A stretch of DNA of 42,515 nt, from positions 1 through 42,515 of the forward strand of contig JAHBAM020000105.1 of NCBI GenBank assembly GCA_018500125.2. The letters are read 5' to 3'. Each line of letters starts with the position of its first letter. The first letter of the stretch is position 1. A model generated the notes under the pieces. It worked only from the letters and a program-made list of their open reading frames with translations. It was not told the origin of the DNA and did not search any database. Positions 17,418-27,613 of this stretch are shown here, in pieces. The DNA is from Roseobacter sp. (GTDB taxonomy: Bacteria > Pseudomonadota > Alphaproteobacteria > Rhodobacterales > Rhodobacteraceae). The position numbers and the translations under genes were made by a program.

Positions 17418-19970
17418 CTACCCTTCCAAAATCCGCGTGACCATTTCTGTGGTGTCGCGGCTCAGCCCGTCTGTCGCAAGGATCCGCTCCAGAGAGGCCT
17501 TTGCGCTGGTTTGGCGGGCGGCATCATAGCGCGAATAGGTCTGGAAGGCGGTGCACATCCGCGCTGTTGTTTGCGGATTGAGGCTGTCGAGCTTGATCAG
17601 CCAGTCTGCGAGCAGCCGATAGCCCTGTCCCGAGGCGTGGTGAAAGCCGGCATGGTTTGTGGCGAGCGCACCGAAGACGGCGCGGAAGCGGTTTGGGTTT
17701 TTCAGGGTGAAAAGCGGATGGCTTGTGAGGGCCTCGGCCGTGTTGGCGGCCTTTTCGGGCGCGGCAAAAGCCACCTGTGCGGCGAACCATTTGTCCATAA
17801 CCAAGCGATCACCCTGCCATTGGGCGAAGAAGGCGGCGGCCTCATCGCTGCCGATGTCCTGTGCGAGCAGAGCGTTGAGCGCTGCGCTTTGCAGGGTCAT
17901 ATTGTCGGCTGTTGCAAATTGCGCGCGCGCCTGTGCGCCCCCGTCCATGCGCGTGAGCATCGCCAGAATACGGGCGTTGAGCGCGCGCTTGCCGGCGCCG
18001 GCCGCGTCGGGGACAAAGGGGCCGTCCACAGTTGTCTGGGCATAAAGCCGCGGCAGGCTATCGGCGAGATGCTGCGCGAGGCTTTGCGCCATGGTTTCGC
18101 TGGCGTCATAAATGGCTTGCGGATCGGGTGTGTGGCCCTCGGCGTGCAGCTCGGCGGCGAGATCATCTTGACCAATGGGCTGAAGCACAAGCGCGCGGAA
18201 GGCCGGATCGAGGCTGTCGTCACGCGCGACGCGCGCGGCGGCGTCCAGAAACGCCGTATCGGGGGCTGCGCCTGTTGTGACAGAGGCGATCAGGCTGGCG
18301 CGGCGCAGAGCCTGACCGGCCTCCCATTTGTTGAACGGGTCGGTGTCATGCGCCAGAAGGAAGGCGCGCTCGGCGTTGCTGCGCGCGTGGTCAAGGACCA
18401 CAGGGGCGGAAAAGTCGCGCAGGATCGAGGCCACAGGCTTGGCGGCGAGGCCGTCAAAGGAAAAGCTCTGCTGGCGCTTGGTCATTTCCAGAAGTGTGGT
18501 GGGCTGAAGCTCTGCCCCATCCGGACCGAGCAGGCCAACGGCAATCGGAATGACCCGCGGCTTCTTCTGTGGCTGTCCGGGTGTTGGCGGCGTTTCTTGT
18601 TTGAATGTAAGCGTGTAGCGCCCGTTATTAAAGCTTTCTGTGACGCTGAGGCGCGGGGTGCCTGCGGAGCTATACCACCGCTTGAAGCGCTTCAGGCTGC
18701 GGCCTGTGACCTCTTCAAACACCTTCAGCCAGTCTTCTATTGTGGCGGCCTCGCCGTCGTGGCGGGTAAAGTAGAGGTCGAGCGCCTTATAATAGGCGTC
18801 GTCGCCGACGAGCCGTTTGAGCATCCCTATGACTTCGGCGCCTTTTTCATAGACGGTCGCTGTATAAAAATTGTTGATCTCAACGAAGCTTTCGGGGCGC
18901 ACGGGGTGAGCCAGCGGGCCGCTGTCTTCGCGGAACTGGCGGGCGCGCAGATCACTCACATCCGAGATCCGTTTGACCGGGGCAGAGCGCAGATCGGAAG
19001 TGAACTGGCTGTCGCGATAGACGGTCAGCCCCTCTTTCAGGCAGAGCTGGAACCAGTCCCGGCAGGTGATGCGGTTGCCTGTCCAGTTGTGAAAATACTC
19101 ATGCGCAATGATGGCTTCGATCCGCTCGAAATTGTCATCTGTCGAGGTTTCCGGGCTGGCAAGCACGCAGGAGGAATTGAAAATATTGAGGCCTTTATTT
19201 TCCATTGCGCCCATGTTGAAGTCATCGACCGCAACGATATTGAAGATATCAAGGTCATACTCGCGGCCATAGACGGTTTCGTCCCAACGCATAGAGGCTT
19301 TGAGCGCGGCCATGCCAAAGGCACATTTGGTCTCGTCGCCTTTGCGCACCCAGATATTAAGCTCAACATCGCGGCCTGACTGTGTTTGGAAGCGGTCGGG
19401 GTGATTGATGAGGTCTCCGGCGACGAGGGCAAAGAGATAGGCGGGCTTGGGCCAAGGATCATGCCACTCCGCAAAGCCCGCTCCCTGCGTGCCCTTGTTG
19501 CCGTTGGACAAGAGCACAGGCTCGGCCCCTTCAATGCGCACTGTGAATGTGCTCATCACATCGGGGCGATCGGGATAATAGGTGATTTTGCGAAAGCCCT
19601 CGGCCTCGCATTGGGTGCAATACATCCCGTTTGACATATAAAGCCCTTCGAGGGCCGTGTTTGTCTCGGGGCTGATTTCGACCTCGCATTCAAAGACAAA
19701 CGGCTCCTTTGGGACCGTGAGGCTGAGGCCCGACGGGGACAGCTCCGGGGTGCATGGCACGCCGTCAAGCTTTGCTGATATCAGTTTGAGCGCTTCGCCG
19801 TGCAAAAAGAAGCTCTGCGCGGGGGCGTCCGGATTGGGCGCAAAGGCGATCCGGCTGATCACGCGTGTGGCACTCGGGTGGAGCTTGAATGTCAGGTGGA
19901 CGGATGTGACGGTCCAGCCAAAGGGCGTGTAATCCTTGAGATAGATCGTCTGGGGGGCGGTCTCGGCCAT
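17418..19970 (-). CDS. pepN: Aminopeptidase N (M1 family)
   Basis: An 850-residue zinc aminopeptidase with the proteobacterial PepN layout. The N-terminal beta domain is followed by the catalytic domain with GAMEN and the zinc motif HEYFH at 290-294 (third ligand Glu about 19 residues on, in LKEGLTV). A DUF3458 domain and an alpha-helical C-terminal domain complete it. It acts in the cytoplasm on peptide N termini. ATG 19970 is used because AAAAGGA lies about 7 bases upstream; a GTG lies one codon earlier. It is divergent from malate synthase, with 199 bases between. Identification is secure. Confidence 0.97.
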   Translation of the reverse strand: MAETAPQTIYLKDYTPFGWTVTSVHLTFKLHPSATRVISRIAFAPNPDAPAQSFFLHGEALKLISAKLDGVPCTPELSPSGLSLTVPKEPFVFECEVEISPETNTALEGLYMSNGMYCTQCEAEGFRKITYYPDRPDVMSTFTVRIEGAEPVLLSNGNKGTQGAGFAEWHDPWPKPAYLFALVAGDLINHPDRFQTQSGRDVELNIWVRKGDETKCAFGMAALKASMRWDETVYGREYDLDIFNIVAVDDFNMGAMENKGLNIFNSSCVLASPETSTDDNFERIEAIIAHEYFHNWTGNRITCRDWFQLCLKEGLTVYRDSQFTSDLRSAPVKRISDVSDLRARQFREDSGPLAHPVRPESFVEINNFYTATVYEKGAEVIGMLKRLVGDDAYYKALDLYFTRHDGEAATIEDWLKVFEEVTGRSLKRFKRWYSSAGTPRLSVTESFNNGRYTLTFKQETPPTPGQPQKKPRVIPIAVGLLGPDGAELQPTTLLEMTKRQQSFSFDGLAAKPVASILRDFSAPVVLDHARSNAERAFLLAHDTDPFNKWEAGQALRRASLIASVTTGAAPDTAFLDAAARVARDDSLDPAFRALVLQPIGQDDLAAELHAEGHTPDPQAIYDASETMAQSLAQHLADSLPRLYAQTTVDGPFVPDAAGAGKRALNARILAMLTRMDGGAQARAQFATADNMTLQSAALNALLAQDIGSDEAAAFFAQWQGDRLVMDKWFAAQVAFAAPEKAANTAEALTSHPLFTLKNPNRFRAVFGALATNHAGFHHASGQGYRLLADWLIKLDSLNPQTTARMCTAFQTYSRYDAARQTSAKASLERILATDGLSRDTTEMVTRILEG

Positions 19971-20169
19971 CACGGTATCCTTTTCGCTTTGGGCTGACGG
20001 TATGCGCGCGAGGGGTGGGCTTCAATAGGAGATAGCTTCGTGTCGCCATAGATTATCTTGAAAAACATGAAGGTTTATTTTCCTTTCGTGCTCTCCCGAA
20101 AGATTGCGCCTTGGCCTCCGGGCGGGCTAGAAAGACAGGACCAGAGTTTAAGCAGAAAGAGAGCTGAGC

Positions 20170-22311
20170 ATGACCAAGCGTGTGGACCGAGCCGGATTGA
20201 GCGTAGACGCAACGCTTGCCCGCTTTCTGGAAGAAGCGGCCCTTCCCGACACGGGCGTGAGTGCCGAGCATTTTTGGAGCGGGTTTGCCGATTTGCTGGC
20301 TGATTTGACGCCCCAGAACCGCGCCTTGCTTGAGACGCGCGAGCGGCTGCAAGGCAAGATAGACGCCTGGCATATCGCACATCGCGGCGCGGCCCATGAC
20401 CATGAGGCTTACAAAGCCTTTCTGAGCGAGATCGGGTATTTGTGCCCTGAGGGCGAGGATTTTGAGATTGAGACTCAAAATGTCGACCCCGAGATCGCCA
20501 CCATTCCCGGCCCGCAGCTTGTGGTTCCAATCACCAATGCGCGCTATGCGCTCAATGCGGCCAATGCGCGATGGGGCAGTCTTTATGATGCGCTCTATGG
20601 CACGGATGCTATGGGCTCGACGCCCCCGCCCGGCGGCTATGAGCGCGGGCGCGGTGCGCGGGTTGTGGCGCGGGCGCGGGTCTTTCTGGATGAGGCGTTT
20701 CCGGTGGAGGGCACATCGCACGCCGATGCGCGGCGCTATCATGTGCAGGAGGGGCGGCTTCTGGTGGACGACAGGCCGCTGCAAAACCCCGAGAAATTTG
20801 TAGGCTACAAAGGGAACCCGAAAGCGCCCGATGCAATCTTGTTGAAGAACAACGGCTTGCACGTCGAGCTTGTGTTTGATCGTGCGCATCCGATTGGCAG
20901 CCACGATCAGGCGTTGCTGGCGGATGTGCAGCTGGAGAGCGCTTTGTCGGCGATTATGGATTGCGAAGATTCGGTGGCGTGCGTGGATGGCGAGGACAAG
21001 ACTCTCGCCTATTCGAACTGGCTTGGCCTGATGAAGGGGGATCTTGCTGCCGATGTGGTCAAGGGCGGCAAGACCCTGAGCCGGCGTCTTGCGCAGGACC
21101 GCCACTATACGGCGCCGGACGGAGGCGACCTTGTCCTGAAGGGGCGGGCCTTGATGTGGGTGCGCAATGTCGGGCATTTGATGACCAATCCAGCGATCCT
21201 TGATCCGCAGGGCAATGAAGTCTTTGAAGGGCTTATGGATGCACTGGTCACCACGTTGATTGCGATGCATGACCTTAAGCGCGAGAGTGGCAACTCTGTG
21301 CATGGGTCGGTTTATGTGGTGAAGCCGAAGATGCACGGGCCTGAAGAGGTGGCCTTTGCCGAGGCGGTCTTTGCGCGCGTCGAGAGCGTGCTCGGGCTGC
21401 CGGCCAATACGGTGAAGATCGGGGTGATGGACGAAGAGCGCCGCACCTCTGTCAACCTCAAGGAATGTATCCGCGCCGCGAAATCGCGGATTGCCTTTAT
21501 CAACACGGGCTTTCTGGACCGCACGGGCGACGAAATCCACACCTCGATGGAAGCCGGCCCGTTCAGCCGCAAGGATTTCATCAAACGCAAGGGCTGGATC
21601 GGGGCCTATGAGAACCTCAATGTCGACATCGGCCTTGAGTGTGGCCTTTCGGGCAAAGCCCAGATTGGCAAGGGGATGTGGGCGATGCCTGATATGATGG
21701 CGGCCATGCTGGAACAAAAGATCGAGCATCCGAAAGCGGGGGCCACCTGTGCTTGGGTTCCCTCGCCAACGGCGGCAACGCTTCATGCGCTGCACTATCA
21801 CAAGATCGATGTGCTGGCGGTGCAGGCCAAGCTGCGCAGTGGCGGGCGGCGTGCCCATGTTGACGGGATTTTGGACATACCCTTGGCGACCTATCGCCGC
21901 TGGACCAAAGCGCAGATCACGCGGGAAGTGGAAAACAACGCCCAAGGCATTCTCGGCTATGTGGTGCGCTGGGTCGATCAGGGCGTGGGCTGTTCGAAAG
22001 TGCCGGATATAAACGATATCGGCTTGATGGAAGACCGTGCGACCTGCCGCATTTCGGCGCAAGCTCTGGCGAACTGGCTGCACCATTCGGTGGTGGATGC
22101 GCAGGATGTGATGGCGGCGATGCGCAAGATGGCCGCTGTGGTTGATGCACAGAACGCCGGTGATGCGGCCTATACGCCGATGGCCCCGAGCTTTGAGGGG
22201 ATCGCGTTTCAGGCGGCCTGTGATCTGGTCTTCAAGGGCCGCACGCAGCCCTCAGGCTATACCGAGCCGGTGCTCCATGCGCGTCGCCTTGAGCTGAAGG
22301 CCTCGCTCTAA
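20170..22311 (+). CDS. glcB: Malate synthase G
   Basis: Condenses acetyl-CoA with glyoxylate to malate, serving the glyoxylate shunt or glycolate use. The 713-residue length is that of the monomeric G type. Seen are [21 protein letters not shown] near 120-140, [22 protein letters not shown], the [13 protein letters not shown] helix and [13 protein letters not shown]. The start ATG has AGAAAGAGAG upstream. The gene ends in a stop codon that overlaps the stop of the convergent pcaB (22308-22311). No isocitrate lyase is nearby. Identification is secure. Confidence 0.97.
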   Translation: MTKRVDRAGLSVDATLARFLEEAALPDTGVSAEHFWSGFADLLADLTPQNRALLETRERLQGKIDAWHIAHRGAAHDHEAYKAFLSEIGYLCPEGEDFEIETQNVDPEIATIPGPQLVVPITNARYALNAANARWGSLYDALYGTDAMGSTPPPGGYERGRGARVVARARVFLDEAFPVEGTSHADARRYHVQEGRLLVDDRPLQNPEKFVGYKGNPKAPDAILLKNNGLHVELVFDRAHPIGSHDQALLADVQLESALSAIMDCEDSVACVDGEDKTLAYSNWLGLMKGDLAADVVKGGKTLSRRLAQDRHYTAPDGGDLVLKGRALMWVRNVGHLMTNPAILDPQGNEVFEGLMDALVTTLIAMHDLKRESGNSVHGSVYVVKPKMHGPEEVAFAEAVFARVESVLGLPANTVKIGVMDEERRTSVNLKECIRAAKSRIAFINTGFLDRTGDEIHTSMEAGPFSRKDFIKRKGWIGAYENLNVDIGLECGLSGKAQIGKGMWAMPDMMAAMLEQKIEHPKAGATCAWVPSPTAATLHALHYHKIDVLAVQAKLRSGGRRAHVDGILDIPLATYRRWTKAQITREVENNAQGILGYVVRWVDQGVGCSKVPDINDIGLMEDRATCRISAQALANWLHHSVVDAQDVMAAMRKMAAVVDAQNAGDAAYTPMAPSFEGIAFQAACDLVFKGRTQPSGYTEPVLHARRLELKASL

Positions 22312-23639
22312 GCGACGGCCTTCACGGCCAGAGCAAAGGCGCGCGCCTCTGCGGGCGCGCGGCCGAGCTGGGCTTTGGCGTCAAACACATCCTTGATGTC
22401 AAGCGCGGGGAACTGCGCGGCTGTGACCTCTGCGAGCGATTTGCCGCTGCTGAGAGCGCTGGCGCACAGCTCTTTTGTTTTGAGCTGGGCTTCGGGGCGC
22501 GGCAGTGTGGCGCTCAGCGCAAAAGACAGGGCTTCGGCAAAGATAAGGCCCTGACCGCTCTCAAGGGTTGCGCTCATTTGGGCGCTGTTGGGCGTGAGCT
22601 TGGCGGCCATCTGGTGGGCGTGGCCAAGGGCTGCGCCCGTGCCCAGAACGAGCTGGGGCAGGGTCAGCCACTCGGTGATCCAGGCGCCACCGTCGCGCTG
22701 TTGGGCGTGTTGGGCGCTGGCTTGCAGGCTGCAATTGAGCGCCGTGACATGGCGCGCCAAACCGGTGATCACACCTGCGGACACCGGGTTTTGCTTTTGG
22801 GGCATGGTTGAGGAGCTGCCCGCACCGCCAAGGGTCACTTCGGCGCGCTCTGTCATGGTCAGCTCTGACAGATCGGCTGCCATTTTGCCCAATGCGTTGC
22901 TGAGGCGCGTGGCCCAAGACGCCAGCCAGACGATCGGGGTTCTGTCGCTGTGCCAGCTGCGGGCCGGATCATGCAGGCCGAGGGCCGCGGCGAGGGCGGC
23001 GCGCGTATCGCTCGCTTTGGGGCCGAGTGCGCTGCTTGTGCCGGCTGCGCCGGAGAGCGACACCCAGAAGGCCGTCTCGCGGGCGGCGTCAAACTCTGCG
23101 GCGAGCGCGCAGAGCGGCTGGCCCCATGCGGCGACAACCGCGCCAAAGCTTGTCGGTGTGGCGTGTTGGCCCCAGGTGCGCCCTGCCATTGGCGTTTCGG
23201 CGTGTTTTTCGGCGAGCGCAGCAAGATTTGCCAGATGGTCTTTCACGGTGGTTTGGATGTGCTCAAAGGCGCGCTTGAGACGCAGCATGAGCGCGGTGTC
23301 CAGAATATCCTGCGAGGTTGCGCCCCAATGCAAATACTGCGCGTGTTCGGGGGCTTCCAGTGTTTTGCGCAGAGCAGCGAGAAACGCGGGGATGCTGACG
23401 CCGTTTTGGGCTGTGGCGGCGGCCAGTCCTGCGGGGTCAACCTGCACTTCCATTGCCGCCCGATGCAGAAATGCACCGCTGGTCTGCGGGATGACGCCCA
23501 GATCGCCTTGGACTTTGGCCAGAGCGCCTTCCACAAGCAGGAGCGCGCGCATCTCGGCGCTGTCTGTGAACAGCGCGGCAAGTGGGCCTGTGTCAAAGAG
23601 TTTGGCGAGGTGTTGGCTGTCAAAGGCGGAAGCGGCCAT
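22308..23639 (-). CDS. pcaB: 3-carboxy-cis,cis-muconate cycloisomerase
   Basis: PcaB converts 3-carboxy-cis,cis-muconate to 4-carboxymuconolactone in the protocatechuate branch of the beta-ketoadipate pathway. The 443-residue product belongs to the fumarase/aspartase superfamily. The signature [12 protein letters not shown] is intact, together with [12 protein letters not shown] and [10 protein letters not shown]. Its start overlaps the pcaD stop by one base (TGATG), so the two are translationally coupled. The neighbouring pcaHG and pcaC genes usual for this pathway are not in the window. Identification is strong within the superfamily. Confidence 0.92.
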   Translation of the reverse strand: MAASAFDSQHLAKLFDTGPLAALFTDSAEMRALLLVEGALAKVQGDLGVIPQTSGAFLHRAAMEVQVDPAGLAAATAQNGVSIPAFLAALRKTLEAPEHAQYLHWGATSQDILDTALMLRLKRAFEHIQTTVKDHLANLAALAEKHAETPMAGRTWGQHATPTSFGAVVAAWGQPLCALAAEFDAARETAFWVSLSGAAGTSSALGPKASDTRAALAAALGLHDPARSWHSDRTPIVWLASWATRLSNALGKMAADLSELTMTERAEVTLGGAGSSSTMPQKQNPVSAGVITGLARHVTALNCSLQASAQHAQQRDGGAWITEWLTLPQLVLGTGAALGHAHQMAAKLTPNSAQMSATLESGQGLIFAEALSFALSATLPRPEAQLKTKELCASALSSGKSLAEVTAAQFPALDIKDVFDAKAQLGRAPAEARAFALAVKAVA

Positions 23640-24427
23640 CAGATATGTCCGATCTCTGTTAGGAAATTTGTGAGCAGTTTGGCATAGGCTTCGGGTTGTT
23701 CCACGCAGGGCAGATGTCCGGCGCGGCGGATGATTTCAAACCGCGAGCCGGGGATGAGCGCCGCGGTTTCGGCCACGAGATCTGGCGGGGTGGAGCCGTC
23801 TTCGGACCCGGCAATCGCCAGTGTGGGCAGGCGCAGCCCTGATGTGGGCGTGATAAAGTCGGTGCCGGCAATGGCGGCGGAACAGCCTGTATACCCCGCT
23901 CGCGGTTGGCGGATCAGCATATTGCGCCAAGCGCTGAATTCGGGTGTTTGCCGGAAGGCGGGGGCAAACCAGCGCTCAAGGATGCTGTCGGCCAAAGCCT
24001 CGATCCCGCCTGCGTTGACCGCCTCGATCCGATCCTGCCACATCTGGCGGGTGCCGATTTTGGCTCCGGTGTTGGAGAGCACCATGGCGCGCATCAGATC
24101 AAGGCGTTTCACGGCCAGCCCCTGCGCAATCATTCCGCCGATCGAGAGGCCGACAAAGACGCAGTCTTTTACGGCAAGATAATCCAGCAGGTTTTCGGCA
24201 TCGCGCACCAATGTGCCCATGGAATAGGGCGCATCAGGGCCATCAGACAGGCCATGGCCGCGCTTGTCATAGCGGATCAGGCGCAGGCCCTTGGGCAGAT
24301 AGGGCAAGACAGCGTCCCAAAGGCGCAGATCGGTGCCAAGAGAATTGGCGAAGACCACGGCAGGCCCGTCTTTGGGGCCTTCGTCTTTGTAATGCAGGCG
24401 GATATCGCCAAGATCGGCTATGGTCAT
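23639..24427 (-). CDS. pcaD: 3-oxoadipate enol-lactonase
   Basis: PcaD hydrolyses beta-ketoadipate enol-lactone, two steps after PcaB. The 262-residue alpha/beta hydrolase has the nucleophile elbow GLSIGG, an oxyanion region FANSLGTDLRLWD and the acid/base half GSEDGSTPP...GHLPCVEQP with the catalytic histidine. RLIRYDKRGHGLSDGP is typical of PcaD. ATG 24427 has GCGGAGAG upstream; a longer frame to 24460 is less likely. It shares an overlapping stop/start with pcaB, which supports the pathway role. It lies about 100 bases after a PLP-dependent dehydratase gene. Confidence 0.9.
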   Translation of the reverse strand: MTIADLGDIRLHYKDEGPKDGPAVVFANSLGTDLRLWDAVLPYLPKGLRLIRYDKRGHGLSDGPDAPYSMGTLVRDAENLLDYLAVKDCVFVGLSIGGMIAQGLAVKRLDLMRAMVLSNTGAKIGTRQMWQDRIEAVNAGGIEALADSILERWFAPAFRQTPEFSAWRNMLIRQPRAGYTGCSAAIAGTDFITPTSGLRLPTLAIAGSEDGSTPPDLVAETAALIPGSRFEIIRRAGHLPCVEQPEAYAKLLTNFLTEIGHI

Positions 24428-24498
24428 CGGGGTCTCTCCGCTCTGCGCTGAGGGTGTCATGGTCTGGCTGTTTCATACACTTGCCCGGCGCAGGAGGC

Positions 24499-24525
24499 CA
24501 AGCCCCCGTTTGCAGGGCGGGCTTG
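24499..24525 (-). terminator. Hairpin after the PLP-dependent dehydratase gene (weak candidate)
   Basis: Immediately downstream of the dehydratase stop, CAAGCCC and GGGCTTG pair around a loop that can add further G-C pairs. No U-run follows, so it would be a weak or non-canonical terminator between this gene and pcaD. Confidence 0.35.
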
Positions 24526-24527
24526 CA

Positions 24528-25499
24528 TCAACCGAGCGTGGCAAGCGCTTTTTGAAAGACCGGCTCATCGACATTGCCGCCTGTTGCCACGGCGATCACG
24601 GCGGGGGCGTCGGTTTTGTCGGCATGAAACAGCGCGGCTGCAAGGCCCACGGCGCCGCCCGGTTCGATGACAATCTTGAGGCGCTGGAACGCCTGTGCCA
24701 TGGCCCGGAGCGCCTCCTCTTCGCGGACAACAATCCCGGCGCCGCAATGCTCGGCCATGATCGGGAAGGTTATATCGCCCGGCTGCGGGGTGATGATCGC
24801 ATCACAGAGCGACCCTGTCAGCTCAGCGTTGCGCTCTATTTTGCCGGTGGCCAGAGAGCGCGTCACATCGTCAAAGCCCTCAGGCTCACAGGGGCGGACC
24901 TTGAAGCCCGGTGCCTCGGCTGCGAGGGCAAGGGCGATACCCGAGGTCAGCCCGCCGCCGCCACAACAGACCAACACCTCGGCCTCATGCACGCCCAAGT
25001 CGGCGGCTTGTGCAGCAATCTCAAGGCCTGTCGTGCCTTGGCCGGCGATGACAAGAGGCTCGTCATAGGGCTTGATCAGGGTCAGGCCGCGCTCGGCCGC
25101 GAGGCGCGCACCGATGGCGTCGCGGTCTTCTGTGGCGCGGTCATAGAGCACAACCTCGGCCCCGAGAGCGCGGGTGTTTTCGATTTTGAGCTTTGGTGCG
25201 TCTGCGGGCATGATGATCACGGCGCTGACACCGTGAAGGGCGGCTGCATAGGCAACGCCTTGAGCGTGGTTGCCCGAGGAGAAGGCGATCACCCCGTTTT
25301 TGCGCCGCTCTTCGGGCAGGCCAGACAGGGCCGACCAGCCGCCGCGAAACTTGAAGGAGCCGGTATGCTGAAGGCATTCGGCTTTGACAAAGACGGGCTT
25401 GCCCGCGATGGCGTCAAGAAACGGCGAGGAGAGGAGCGGGGTGCGGCGCGCGTGGCCGTCAAGGCGGGTTGCGGCGGCGCGGATCATGTCGATGTTCAT
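24528..25499 (-). CDS. PLP-dependent threonine/serine (or hydroxyaspartate) dehydratase
   Basis: A 323-residue fold-type II PLP enzyme without an ACT domain, so of the catabolic dehydratase size. The lysine motif TGSFKFRGG (about residue 50) binds PLP, and the phosphate-binding glycine loop is VCCGGGGLTSG. It probably deaminates threonine, serine or threo-3-hydroxyaspartate; which one cannot be told. The ATG at 25499 overlaps the stop of the upstream alpha/beta hydrolase (ATGA), so translation is coupled. A longer frame starting at 25514 lies inside that gene and is rejected. Confidence 0.85.
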   Translation of the reverse strand: MNIDMIRAAATRLDGHARRTPLLSSPFLDAIAGKPVFVKAECLQHTGSFKFRGGWSALSGLPEERRKNGVIAFSSGNHAQGVAYAAALHGVSAVIIMPADAPKLKIENTRALGAEVVLYDRATEDRDAIGARLAAERGLTLIKPYDEPLVIAGQGTTGLEIAAQAADLGVHEAEVLVCCGGGGLTSGIALALAAEAPGFKVRPCEPEGFDDVTRSLATGKIERNAELTGSLCDAIITPQPGDITFPIMAEHCGAGIVVREEEALRAMAQAFQRLKIVIEPGGAVGLAAALFHADKTDAPAVIAVATGGNVDEPVFQKALATLG

Positions 25500-26314
25500 A
25501 GGCGTTTTGCCCATTGGAGCAGCGCATCCAGCGCGGCGGGTTCGTCGAGGTAGGGCACATGGCCGCGATCAGGGACCACAGCGGCGATCATATCGGGGCG
25601 CATGGCGCGCATTTTGGCGAAAGTGTCGGCACTGAGCAGCGTGGAGTTTGCTCCGCGTAGGGCCGCGATAGGCAGCTCCGAGAGGGCCTCAAACAGCGGC
25701 CACAGATCGGGCAGCTCGCTGTCGAGCGCTGCAACAACGCCCTCGCGCAGGGCGGGATCATACGTCAGCTCGAGGCCCGTGTCGCCTTGGGTGAAGAGTC
25801 GCGAAATTTCCTCGCGAAAGCGGCTGGTCGGGACATTGTCAAAGCCCTGTGCCAGATCGGGCCAGACGTTGAGCAGGCTGTCAAAATCCTTGAAGGCGGG
25901 CTTTTTGCCGATCACCTGTGCGATTTTTTCAAGGCCGTGGCGGGCCAGCTCGGGGCCGACATCATTGAGCGCCACCCCAAGCAGGCGCGACTTGGCTGTC
26001 GCGGCCAGTGTCATGGCGATCAGCCCGCCACGGGAGGTGCCAAGAATCGCGGCTTTGGGCAGGGCGAGATGGTCCATCAGCTCGACCACATCGCGGCTTT
26101 CCGTTAGGGGCGTATAGGTGCTTGGATCGGCCCAGCCCGACAGCCCGCGACCGCGGTAGTCCAGACGAATGAGGCGCATATGCGACAGGTGGGGCGCGAC
26201 AAAATCAAAGTCGCGCATGGTGCGGGTGAGGCCGGGCAGGCACAGGAGGGGAAGGCCCTCGCCCTCGTCTTCGTAATAAAGCGAGGTCCCGTCTGAGGCC
26301 TTGAACCTAGGCAT
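25496..26314 (-). CDS. Alpha/beta hydrolase
   Basis: A 272-residue hydrolase of the alpha/beta fold with nucleophile elbow GTSRGG (catalytic Ser about 97), the segment IRLDYRGRGLSGW, and a late VPDRGHVPYLDEP with the catalytic His. It is cytoplasmic with no leader. The substrate is unknown; it resembles esterases or enol-lactonases but is distinct from the PcaD downstream. It overlaps the preceding HAD gene by 8 bases and the following dehydratase by 4 bases, so the three form a tight translational unit. Confidence 0.82.
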   Translation of the reverse strand: MPRFKASDGTSLYYEDEGEGLPLLCLPGLTRTMRDFDFVAPHLSHMRLIRLDYRGRGLSGWADPSTYTPLTESRDVVELMDHLALPKAAILGTSRGGLIAMTLAATAKSRLLGVALNDVGPELARHGLEKIAQVIGKKPAFKDFDSLLNVWPDLAQGFDNVPTSRFREEISRLFTQGDTGLELTYDPALREGVVAALDSELPDLWPLFEALSELPIAALRGANSTLLSADTFAKMRAMRPDMIAAVVPDRGHVPYLDEPAALDALLQWAKRL

Positions 26315-27005
26315 GGTTGCGCCCGGCGACCAGCTCGGGAAGCGCTTTCAGATCGCTCAGGATATGGGCCGGCCTGCCGGGCAGGCGATCCATCGGAAGG
26401 CCGGTGCGGTTGACCCAGACGGTTTCAAAGCCAAACGACGTCGCGCAGGCGGCGTCCCATCCGTTGGAGGAGACAAAGATAACCTCACGGGGCTGTGTGC
26501 CGAGGCGTGCTTCAACCAGTTGGTAGACCTTTGCGGAGGGTTTGAAAACGCCGACATCCTGAACCGAGAGAACGGCGTCAAACTGGCCTGACAGGCCCGC
26601 AGAGGAGACTGCGCCATTGAGCATATCGGGGGAGCCGTTGGAGAGAATAGCGGTTTGAAGACCCGCCTCGCGCAGCCTGCGCAGCATTTCGGGGACTTCG
26701 GCATAGGCCGAGAGCGACCAATACAGCTGCAAGAGCCGCTCGCGCAGATCGGGATTGCCGTGAAGGCCTGTAGCCTCGAGCGCCCAGTCAAGGCCATCGG
26801 CTGTCACCTGCCAGAAATCGGTATGCTCGCCGGTGACGGCGCGCAGCCAGGTATATTGCAGCTGTTTGTCGCGCCAGTGTGCGGCGAGGCTTTGCCATGT
26901 TTTGGCCAACTCGGGAAAGGCGGGGTCTGCCGCGGCCTCTCGGGCGGCGGCTGTGACGTCAAAAAGAGTTCCGTAGGCGTCAAAAACGCAGGCTTTGATC
27001 GGCAT
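26307..27005 (-). CDS. Haloacid dehalogenase, type II (HAD superfamily)
   Basis: A 232-residue L-2-haloacid dehalogenase-like HAD hydrolase. The nucleophile Asp9 sits in VFDAYGTLFD, motif II is SNGSPDML, and the type-II signature FVSSNGWDAACATSFGF carries the Ser/Asn and Asp residues of that subfamily. It would hydrolyse a 2-haloalkanoate or a related substrate. ATG 27005 is chosen because GAGGGGAAA lies about 5 bases upstream; the longer frame to 27260 runs through the promoter of the divergent FKBP gene. It heads the hydrolase-dehydratase run. Confidence 0.87.
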   Translation of the reverse strand: MPIKACVFDAYGTLFDVTAAAREAAADPAFPELAKTWQSLAAHWRDKQLQYTWLRAVTGEHTDFWQVTADGLDWALEATGLHGNPDLRERLLQLYWSLSAYAEVPEMLRRLREAGLQTAILSNGSPDMLNGAVSSAGLSGQFDAVLSVQDVGVFKPSAKVYQLVEARLGTQPREVIFVSSNGWDAACATSFGFETVWVNRTGLPMDRLPGRPAHILSDLKALPELVAGRNHA

Positions 27006-27176
27006 CACATTTCCCCTCGTGATTTTTTTGGCGAGAGTGGGCGAGGGGGGCAGAAAGGTCAATGGCGCTGGCTGTTTGCAATCATGGGATTTGGCGTTTA
27101 GTTTATCTGCGAGCCTGAGAACCTGCGCAGCTGGCGCGGCCTCTAAATTCATTTCCCAATCAGAACTGGACACGCG

Positions 27177-27605
27177 ATGAGCGAAGTAAAAAGCGGTGAT
27201 ACCGTACGCATTCACTATACTGGAACCTTGAGCGACGGCTCGGTTTTTGATTCGAGCCAAGGCAAGGACCCGCTCGAGTTTGTGGTTGGGTCAGGCCAGA
27301 TCATCCCCGGTCTGGATGTGGCGTTGCCCGGTATGAAAGTCGGTGAGGAAAAGCGCGTCGAGATTGCCAGCGACGATGCTTACGGCCCCCATCACCCCGA
27401 AGCGCGCCAAGCGGTGCCGCGTGGCGAAATTCCTGCGGATATTCCGCTGGAGATCGGCCTGCAGCTTCAGGCGAAAAACGAGCGGGGCGAGATCATGCCC
27501 CTCACGGTGGCAGAGATCACCGATGAGACGGTTGTTCTGGATGCCAACCACCCGCTTGCCGGCAAGGATTTGACATTCGAGATCGAGCTTGTCTCGGTGA
27601 GCTAA
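27177..27605 (+). CDS. FKBP-type peptidyl-prolyl cis-trans isomerase (SlyD-like)
   Basis: A 142-residue cytoplasmic prolyl isomerase. The FKBP half-domains VRIHYTGTLSDGSVFDSS and ELVSVS surround an IF (chaperone) insert of the SlyD type (about 75-120, YGPHHPEARQAVPRGEIPAD). The histidine-rich metal-binding tail of E. coli SlyD is absent. It is divergent from the HAD gene with 171 bases between. A 10-bp hairpin without a U-run follows the stop. The family is secure; clients are unknown. Confidence 0.92.
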   Translation: MSEVKSGDTVRIHYTGTLSDGSVFDSSQGKDPLEFVVGSGQIIPGLDVALPGMKVGEEKRVEIASDDAYGPHHPEARQAVPRGEIPADIPLEIGLQLQAKNERGEIMPLTVAEITDETVVLDANHPLAGKDLTFEIELVSVS

Positions 27606-27613
27606 GCGATGTC

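Noticed and set aside
17511-19379. 622-residue plus-strand frame antisense to pepN
   Set aside because: It lies wholly inside pepN, has Gly/Val/Cys-rich antisense composition and no recognisable domain.
20053-22086. 677-residue open frame on the minus strand, antisense to malate synthase
   Set aside because: It is a long GC-rich shadow of glcB with no family motif, no ribosome site and His/Arg/Gln-rich composition typical of an antisense frame.
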